This document shows positions 56,625-64,000 of a stretch of 64,000 nucleotides of DNA, one piece after another. This stretch comes from Bifiguratus adelaidae (taxonomy: Eukaryota; Mucoromycota; Endogonomycetes; Endogonales), in assembly GCA_002261195.1 (NCBI GenBank), contig MVBO01000003.1:216143-280142 (forward strand). The letters are read 5' to 3'. The notes beneath the pieces were generated by a model, which was not told where the DNA came from, did not search any database, and saw only the letters and a program-made list of their open reading frames with translations. A program made the translations under genes and the position numbers. How positions within the stretch are numbered: position 1 is the first letter of the stretch; the number at the start of each line of letters is the position of its first letter.

Positions 56625-56844
56625 CACTTTGCAGGAATGCAATTTTGTTTAAGACGACGTCTCAGACCTCCATGATAGATGTCTCGTCTGAGTTTGATGA
56701 TTCATTACCTCCGAATGCACGCCGCATCTCTCTTCCTTAAAGCATTGACACCGACAATCAGTACGTTGTAGCGGTTTGTTAAGAACATTTTTATTATGTT
56801 TTGTGCAAACGATATGAACAGAGGTCAGAGATCACGACTCCTGT

Positions 56845-57396
56845 TTATTCGTCGACAACAGCTGTCTCGAGACCTAGCAAATTGAAGATTAACGAAGCTC
56901 CTAAGCATAACCATTGACTACTTACCCTTAAAGTGGGTGACAGGCACATAGGTGACATAAGAGTACAACTTCTCCTTGGCGTCATCGTCGTCGTTACGCT
57001 TGCGGGCAATTCGTACACGGATACGGTGGGGGATGTGCTTGATACCACGGGCCCACAAGTTCTTGTTCAAGGTGGGGTCAAGGCGGACATCCTTGGTGCC
57101 CATTTGCTTGAGAGCGAAAGCCTTGATCGCCTTCACAGCGGTAGGAGCACGCTTCTTGAAGGAGCTGCAAGATGCAAGTAGATTCAGTCAATTTATATCC
57201 ATCGGCTATACGCAGCCACTCATGTCACCTCGCGCCCGGGTATCGAACAACGAGTCTTAATGCTGACCAGAGCGACAGATGTCATTCGGGATCGTACATA
57301 CCAGCCATGGACATGCTTGTGCATGTGTATCGTATATTCGCGGGTAACGACGTCAGAGAGAGTCGACCTCTTGGTGGTCTTCTTGTCTTTGGCCAT
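56845..57396 (-). CDS. RPL31: 60S ribosomal protein L31 (eL31)
   Basis: Three exons (57302-57396, 56926-57164, 56845-56873) encode 120 residues, the family's usual length. Recognisable throughout: [71 protein letters not shown] and LETAVVDE. eL31 sits on the large subunit near the peptide exit tunnel and is a docking site for the Hsp70 partner Zuotin in yeast. Intron 1 (57165-57301) is 137 nt, longer than most here, as often found in ribosomal protein genes. A Cys replaces the usual Val/Ala after HG. Confidence 0.96.
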
Positions 57397-57801
57397 GCTG
57401 CAATGGAGAAAAGGATAGGATGAGTCTCCAATTCAGATTGGATGGATGAAACGGCCAGTGGATGCAAAGATGAATGACAATGCGTTGCATTTGATGCATG
57501 CATCCATCCATCCATAAAAACCAAGCATGGTGCTGATGCCCGTCTTCTGCCACCAGTTCTTTAGGCTAACGCTGCCGATACTTACTCTTGCACTCCTACG
57601 ATGTGAGATTTGCAAAGGAAAGGACCGAACAAGAGTGGCCTGGCTGTCTACTTAGCCACCCCCTACCCGACTCTTCCCAATAAGGAAAGCATCAAATTTG
57701 ACTACGTCATCAGATCCTTAATTCATTTAATTGTGCCCAAATTGGAAGGTCACGCTTGTCAGTCAGTCGACTTATGCGCATGCCTGACCTCGTTGCAGTC
57801 C
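57397..57801. other. Divergent intergenic region of RPL31 and GID1
   Basis: 405 bp. A short ATCC-type repeat at about 57494-57515 is the only notable sequence. An open frame beginning near 57610 runs into the GID1 gene but has no similarity, and the ATG at 57802 is preferred. Confidence 0.5.
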
Positions 57802-60102
57802 ATGCCGCGGTTACCAAGCCCTAATACACCAGCACAGCAAGGGAGAAGCAACAGCAGCTCGGACTCGACTCCTGGTAGCAGCTCATTTACTGAAGCGCTT
57901 CGTCGTATTATTGGCAATAGTAACTTCGACGCTCTTCAAACCCAAACGTTTATTCTGTCACCTGAGCCAGAAAGCGAGCCTTCTTGGTCCCGCGGCCTGG
58001 AATCTTCCCACCTTCGAGACTTGTTTGTTCTAGAACCATCGCATATACGTGACATTCGACGTTTGCAAAGGGAAGAGCAATCGAACATAGACATGTTTTC
58101 GGCCGGCTTGTCTAACTGGCCATGGGCCGGTCGCGGTGGAGACGAAAGTGAGGGAGAGGATGACAACGCGGCAGAGGAAGCAGCAGTTTCTTACTCACTG
58201 AGTATTCCAATGTGTCACTCCCCTGCTCGGATACCCGCGTACTTGATGCGAACAAACTATCTGCGGCATTTACATAGATCTCATCGCGATAGCACACGGC
58301 CATTACCAACGATGCGCAACTCCCAAACACCATCAACGTTGGATCGGGGCTCGAAATCATCCAAGAATAAGAAGATAAAAGTTGACGATGAGAATGTATC
58401 CACCCGCACATGCGAAGCGGATTGCGAGCTTCCGACGGCGTTAAATCGCCGAGATCGAGCTGTTCACCTCGAGATTTCCGCTGACGGCCTTGGCGTGGTA
58501 TTCGTCGGACAACATAAAAGCGATCGAGATGCGGCTACGGTACGCGCCAATAGGCCTATTCCACCGCAAACTGGCATTTTCTACTTTGAGATGGAAGTCG
58601 TATCAAAAGGTGTGGAAGGATTCATTGGCCTCGGCGTATGCGCAAAAGATGTAGAACTTGCACGCTTACCAGGTGAGTCTTAAGAGATTGCCAAAATGTA
58701 GCGACCAATTCACAATAATTGCAGGATGGGAGCCTGACTCTTACGGGTATCACGGCGATGACGGCCAAAAGTTCTCTTCAAGGAGTGAGAAGGGTAAGGA
58801 ATATGGTCCCAAGTACACAAAAGGCGACGTGATAGGATGCGGGGTCAATTTTGTTGATCGAAGCATATTCTATACAAAAAACGGAAAACACCTAGGTAAA
58901 CAATAGCGGCTCGCATTCATCGGACTTTCTGACCTTCTCTTTCTAGGGACTGCCTTTGAAAACATCATCAAGAGGCCGTTATACCCTTGCATAGGCATGC
59001 GGTCTACTGGAGAGGAAGCAAAGATAAATTTTGGTCAGAGGAAATTCAAATTTGATATTAGTCGTTATGTCGACGTGAGTGCAGAAGCCAAAATGTTGCA
59101 TGCGAAATGCACCTGCCGTGCATACTCATTGCTATTCATCAATATAGGAGGAAATGCTCCGTATACAGGAATCGATTAAACAACTTCCCTTGACTACACT
59201 CGAGAATCCAACGGTCTCTATGAACAGATTGGTGTTCTCCTATTTAGTTCACCTTGGATTTGTTGACACCGCCAAAGCATTCGTAAAGCGCATGGATCAA
59301 GATTCGCAATTGGCCGGGTGCAAGATATTAGCGACCGAACAAGATGGCGCCGCATCATCCGAGCACACTCTTTTGCCGGAGACGGAACTAGATATGGAGA
59401 GGCGGAAATCCATCCGTTTGGCGATTCAAGATGGTGAAATCGACAGGGCATTGGCGATGCTGAATGAGCACTATCCGGATTTGAGCACCTCGAACTCGCT
59501 GATTCGCTTTCGTGTGCTGAGCCTCAAATTTGTGCAACTGGTATCGATTGCTTGTATGGCAGGTTCATCTCCCCAAAGCGATGATGACATCGACATGAAC
59601 GATGACACTGCTGTCAATACATGGCAATTAAGCAGTAAACCTACGAAGAAAGGTCCGGCTGTATATGCAGATGTGGTAGCATTTGGACAGAATCTTCAAG
59701 CAGAATATGGAGAAGATGCGCGGCCAGAAGTACAACAGGGACTTCTTGTAAGGTTTCCCATATAGTGTTTTCACCAAACCTCTAACTGCGCTATCATTTT
59801 CAGGAAATCTTCAGCCTGTTGGCGTATAACGATCCCAAGAAGAGCATAATGGGTCACCTGTTTGACTCTAGTCATCGTATGAAAGTGGCGGAGGATCTCA
59901 ATTCAGCCATACTAGGTAAGTGTTGTGTATCCTGAAGTACAACGTTAAGCGTGTCTTCCTTGCAGAATCCGATGGACGACCATACCGTTCCTCATTGGAG
60001 CAAATATACACGCAAAGTGAAGTCGTTCTAGATGAGTGTATTAAAGAAGGCGTTGGCAAGGCTGCTTTTGTCAATCTAGAACGAGACATCTTGAGCATGT
60101 AA
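57802..60102 (+). CDS. VID30: RanBPM/GID1 (Vid30) ubiquitin-ligase subunit
   Basis: Six exons (57802-58672, 58725-58895, 58947-59074, 59148-59747, 59804-59915, 59966-60102) encode 672 residues. An acidic, Ser-rich N-terminal region of about 210 residues is followed by SPRY (IFYFEMEVVSKGVEGFIGLG, GWEPDSYGYHGDDG, KGDVIGCGVNF), LisH (MNRLVFSYLVHLGFVDTAKAFV), CTLH (ERRKSIRLAIQDGEIDRALAMLNEHYP) and CRA domains. This is RanBP9/10 or Gid1/Vid30, a scaffold of the GID/CTLH E3 ligase; in yeast it degrades gluconeogenic enzymes when glucose returns. The SPRY domain recruits the substrate receptor. The Ser-rich start contains a run of acidic residues near GDESEGEDDNAAEE. Confidence 0.94.
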
Positions 60103-60216
60103 ATATTGAAAATATAATGTGCTTGATGTACAGTATGAGAGAACTAAAATAATGTATTCTTACAAAAAGGTAAAACTTCACGCTTGAGGTTTCTCGGTTA
60201 GGTCGATCGGTGTCTC

Positions 60217-62567
60217 CTACACCGATTCTTCGCTTTCCTTCGATGCGTTCTTGGGTGTTTGCTTGTACAATGTGCGAATGCTAGGTGTACGTATAAAGAA
60301 GGAGGCAAGGAAAGCTATACCAGTTACAGGTATGCCAACGAGGAATACCCGATGCAGAGCATCGACATATTGATGGATGAGTATCGGACGGATATTTTCC
60401 GGTAGCTGCCATAGCGCCGTGTATGAAGCGGTGAAATTGTACTGTCTCGCCTCTTCCTAGAAAGCGTTTGTCAGACGTGCAGGAAGCTGGATGACAATAA
60501 ACCCAAGACTTACCAGCACCTGTGGATTGAGTGCCTGGAGATTTTGCGACAATTTATTCGAAAATACAGATCTGCATGAGGCAACATGATTGAGAAAACA
60601 ACATCAAGCGGAATAACGCTACATACCCAAAAATCGCCACTCCAAGGGCCCCTCCCATCGAATTCATGAATTGACACTAATAACAACTGATTAACAGAGG
60701 CGCGCGTGTCAAGTATGACATCCTACTTACCAGCGCAGTGACAACGGCGATATCACGCGCTTCCGAAATAGCTTGTACGACTAAGGTATTCATTTGTAGT
60801 ACGTTTCCGAGACCTGATGGACGTTATGTGAGCATATGCATATCAGAAAGCCAGTCGTATTTTACCTAGACCAACTATCAATATGTAACCAATCTGCTTC
60901 CCGAGGGAACTGCTTTCGTCAAGGGTATAAAAGAGACCGAAGCCCACCACAATCAGTGCAGAGCCAAAGATAATGAATGGCTGGTAATAGCCGATGACCG
61001 TCAACAGTGCAGATGATATGATGGATGCGACGACCAGGCCAAGCATGAAAGGAATGAGGCGTATGCCTGAAGCCGTGGAATCCACACCGTATGTAACTTG
61101 AAAGAACAAAGGGGCGAAATAAAGCATGCCGAGAAACCCAATGCCGACCGTAAATTGACACAAGAATACGAGACTGACAACTGCTTTGCGAAACACTCTG
61201 GGCGGTACCACCTAATTTAGTCGTGAATAATTGCATACCACTTTCCTGAATCATTGCTTACCGGCTCCACGGCAACGTATCTCTCAATGCACACGAATGC
61301 CGCAAAGAGCACCACACTCGCCACCAGCAAACCAATGACGATACCGGAATTCCAAGCGTAGGTTGAGCCCCCCCAGTTCAATGGAAGAAGTAAGCAGACG
61401 ATGGTAGCAATCTCGGCTAGCGTTCCGAAATAATCTATCCTCTTCAAGTTCTCCTTCACAGGCACCCTCTTTCGTTTCAGCTTGAGAAAGAAAAAGATAA
61501 AGATAAGAGCAACACCGCCCACCATAGGATTAAGCCTACAAGTTCAGGCCGTTCTAGGGCTTTGCAATTATCGAAAAAGATCCATGAACGTACCAAAAGT
61601 CATATCGCCAGGTCAACTTGTCCACAAAAGCACCTCCAATGACTGAAATTGCTAAATGAATAAGACCGAATCGATGATTTCTACACTTACGAGGACCAAT
61701 TACGGAAGCCAAGCCAAATGCACCCGTTGCTGCTGCCTGGTACTTTGGTCGTTCTTCAAGGCTGAAGATGTCTGCGATGATGATCATCACCAACTGTAAA
61801 CAAAGGTCAAGAAAAAATTTCCCTCCCGCAATCACTTTTACCCAACTTACCGAAATCACACCTGCTCCTCCCATCCCTTGTAATGCTCGGAATACAATGA
61901 GCATGATGATGTTCGTCGATAATGCACATCCGACCGATGATAGCAGAAAGACAAGAATAGCAAACAATATGGTAGGTTTCCGACCTGTGGAACAACGAGC
62001 GATTGTGTTACAGGGACTCATTTGGAGCGATCGCCACTAACCGAAGATATCTGAAAACTAGGAAAGTTGGGATCCATAAGCATTTAACAAACCAGTCGGA
62101 TGACAGAACTCACCTTTCCGTACAAAGGCTGGAAGGCATCTTAAAAGCAATTAGCTAACAAAAGACGCTCTGTGATCCCGCCAACTCACTGAAAGTCAAA
62201 AGGTATGCTGTTGCGACCTATAACCAAGAAGTCAATACCTGCCTTGACGGGCTGAAACTAAGCCCTATAACGAACCCAGGTCATTTTATCGAGTGCGTTC
62301 ATGTCAGATGCAATGCGTGGAAGCGCTGTGGAAACCACAGTAGCATTCATACTACCACAAAACGTCGCCAAAATCAAGCTATGAATATGGTTTGAACGCT
62401 CCAGTTCCGTCGTTCTTGTTGAAGCAGCCTGTCGCTTACCCCAACAAAAGGAGCACCTTCTCTGTGCCTCGAGGACCCACGGTCACCGTACGCTTATCAC
62501 TACTTGCTTTATCCTCCATTGAGTCGGGACCCACATCCGGCAGCTTTACTTGGTCCTCTGTAGCCAT
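60217..62567 (-). CDS. MFS drug/amino-acid exporter, DHA2-like (14 TM)
   Basis: Fourteen exons on the minus strand give about 544 residues; all 13 introns (46-60 nt) are GT-AG, one with a gttcgt donor. Motifs: the first helix with TFCGSMNATVVSTALPRIASDM, then NAFQPLYGKFSDIFGRKPT (motif A after helix 2), RALQGMGGAGVIS, GAFVDKLTWRYDFW, and the last helices near FLVGIPVTGIAFLASFFI. The TALP start and RxxQGxGgA motif are those of the DHA2 branch, including VBA vacuolar transporters, siderophore and toxin exporters. It is a proton antiporter in the plasma or vacuolar membrane; the substrate is not predictable. It converges tail to tail with GID1, 114 bp between stops. Confidence 0.9.
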
Positions 62568-63616
62568 ACCAAGTTATGCACACAAGAGCAAAAGCCTCAA
62601 TACAGAACTTGGCAGCAAGTTTCCCAATCTCACGGAGTAACGTGTGACAAACCAAAATCCAACGAAGGTTCTTGTTTACAAGCGCGGAATCCAGGTACAG
62701 GTGTTACCGAGAATGCTTTTAGACAAAAGTTCAAGTTATTATCTCTTCAAAGGCGTCGTGTTCTCCTTTAACTACCTAGATGGATGCTGCGCATGCAAAG
62801 ATTAGAACGGCTATCAAGGCTATGAAGCCAAGCTGTGCCACCTGATCGGTTGTGATCGTGTGCGGTCAATGCACCAAAATAATCAACAGAGTGCTCATGC
62901 GAGCACGACGGAACTTCCATGCGACTGGCTTGTCGGCCATCCAACGATGTCGTATTTAGAACTGCATTGCATCGAGAGCGCTCCGATTTCCTGTAGGTAA
63001 TACATGGATGCAGTGGCCTTACTTGTCGCAATCGGTCACGCTGTCAGGCCAATCGATCAGTAAACAGGGCTGAGCGATCAGATTGCAAATTGTCACGTTT
63101 GGGGATTAAGATGTTGGAAAGTGGTTGAGTTTGTTCGGCGGGTCGGACGATAGGAAAATGTAATGATCCAAACGTGCATTTGCCAAAGTCTTACGTTGCC
63201 TGTTTGACTCCGATGGCACTGTAAAACATCCGGCATGAATTGAAAAATGTCAGTAATACAGAAGTATGTTCTCTATCGCTCCAACTGTATATGCTCCAGT
63301 GATCGAAGCAGAGAAGGCGCGGTGACTACTCCCATTGCTCGCGCGGCGTTTCCCACGCAATTGGCCATTTCTTACCTACTCGAACCGCTTTGGAAATTGC
63401 CCATTACTCCCCCGCAGGCATTCCGCGCCTTGCGCGTGTATTGCAATATGTTCAGTATCAGTCAGTCTCATCCAGAAGGCGTATCCAAACAATGCTTCAG
63501 CCATTGTTGCTCCTAGCCATAAATCGAACCGCGCGCTTTACCTGCAGCGAGCAGAGAAAATCACATGACATCTCCACCTTGCGTCTCTCTCCCAGACAGT
63601 CTGGTAACTTTTTACC
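62568..63616. other. Intergenic, about 1 kb, no gene recognised
   Basis: Region between the MFS and ACBP genes, which are divergent. Open frames (for example 63247-63516 and 62768-63031 minus) have no recognisable similarity. It presumably holds both promoters. No obvious repeat or element was seen. Confidence 0.5.
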
Positions 63617-64000
63617 ATGGCGATGCAAGACAGACTTCGCAACCAGTCCCGTTTTGAGAAGGCCCTTAAAGTAGTACAGACATTGCCAGCAACCTCGTCA
63701 CTGCAGCCAAGCAATGAAGAGAAACTGCAGGTATACGCGTTTGAGCAACTTTTGTTTGACGGCCACTTGACATATGTTGCTAGCTCTATGGGTATTATAA
63801 ACAAGGCACCGCGGGAGACTGTGATACTACGAGGCCATCCATATGGGACGTTGTTGGACGTGCAAAATGGTATGGCAACGTACACGACTTTCTCGCGACC
63901 AGCGAAAACTGATATTCCTGTACAGGGATGCTTGGAACGCGTTGCGCGGTGTAGATCCAAATGACGCAAAGGCCTCGTATATTCAGGTGCTGCTCAAGGT
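63617..64000 (+). CDS. ACB1: Acyl-CoA-binding protein, 5' part
   Basis: Exons 63617-63730, 63784-63869 and 63926-64000, running off the window. The reading RFEKALKVVQTLP, LQPSNEEKLQLYGYYKQGTAGDC, RAKWDAWNALRGVDPNDAKASYIQVL covers most of the ACBP four-helix fold. The splice junctions recreate LQ-LYGYYKQ (the acyl-CoA binding Tyr and Lys) and W-DAWNAL. ACBP carries long-chain acyl-CoA esters in the cytosol and buffers their pool. The window ends at LLKV with gt next, either coding or a donor, so it could be a short ACBP (about 90 residues) or a larger ACBD protein. Confidence 0.9.

Larger units (their letters stand above)
56414..56844. other. Intergenic with small tandem duplications
   Basis: 431 bp between the deacetylase start and RPL31 stop, both minus strand. 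It holds two short tandem repeats: an 8-bp unit duplicated at 56561-56580 (caagggag) and a 12-bp unit (attctcgctcat) at 56601-56624. They lie 150-210 bp upstream of the deacetylase start. Confidence 0.6.

Noticed and set aside
57610-57801. Upstream extension of the GID1 reading frame by 64 codons
   Set aside because: No resemblance to RanBPM family starts; ATG at 57802 begins the Ser-rich leader typical of the family.

Overview
The window is nuclear DNA from a compact, intron-rich fungus. Thirty-one protein genes lie in 64 kb on both strands, mostly 50-400 bp apart, and I traced about 104 introns, most of them 43-70 nt. The best guess is Basidiomycota. ATP-citrate lyase is one polypeptide, whereas filamentous ascomycetes use two subunits. 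A CSL (RBP-J type) transcription factor, a macrophage-activating-glycoprotein-like secreted protein and a family 14 polysaccharide lyase also fit. An early-diverging (mucoromycote) fungus is not excluded. I saw no rRNA, tRNA, transposon, CRISPR array or viral gene. A run of ten Ns at 24278-24287 is an assembly gap.

1-10 kb: 3' end of a PAS-kinase-type kinase, a two-helix membrane protein, an RVS161/hob3 BAR protein, an unrecognised membrane protein, a ketopantoate-reductase-family enzyme and a CSL factor. 10-24 kb: RNA and ribosome genes. UTP20 (small-subunit processome) and YVH1 (large-subunit maturation phosphatase) are head to head, then a Rho3-like GTPase and the decapping scaffold EDC4. 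24-33 kb: an MGA2/SPT23-type membrane-tethered activator, then four neighbouring genes for secreted or surface proteins (PL14 lyase, LysM-GH16 protein, MAG-like protein, Cys-rich membrane protein). 33-45 kb: ESA1, MET2, an M3 oligopeptidase with 17 exons, a PPR protein, U1-70K, an NmrA-like protein and a Ser/Thr/Pro-rich surface protein. 45-64 kb: ATP-citrate lyase, LDB17, an F-box/LRR protein, a small unknown, a chitin-deacetylase-like enzyme, RPL31, a GID1/RanBPM protein, an MFS exporter and the start of an acyl-CoA-binding protein.

The genes do not form one pathway. Themes recur: ribosome biogenesis and mRNA handling (UTP20, YVH1, RPL31, EDC4, U1-70K), cortical actin and polarity (RVS161, Rho3, LDB17), lipid and acetyl-CoA supply (ATP-citrate lyase, ACBP, MGA2) and the cell surface. 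The most unusual signals are the high share of GC-AG introns, an 8-nt microexon completing a catalytic motif in the deacetylase, an in-frame TAG inside the GH16 catalytic domain, and a Rho gene whose spliced and unspliced forms both end in a CaaX-like tail.
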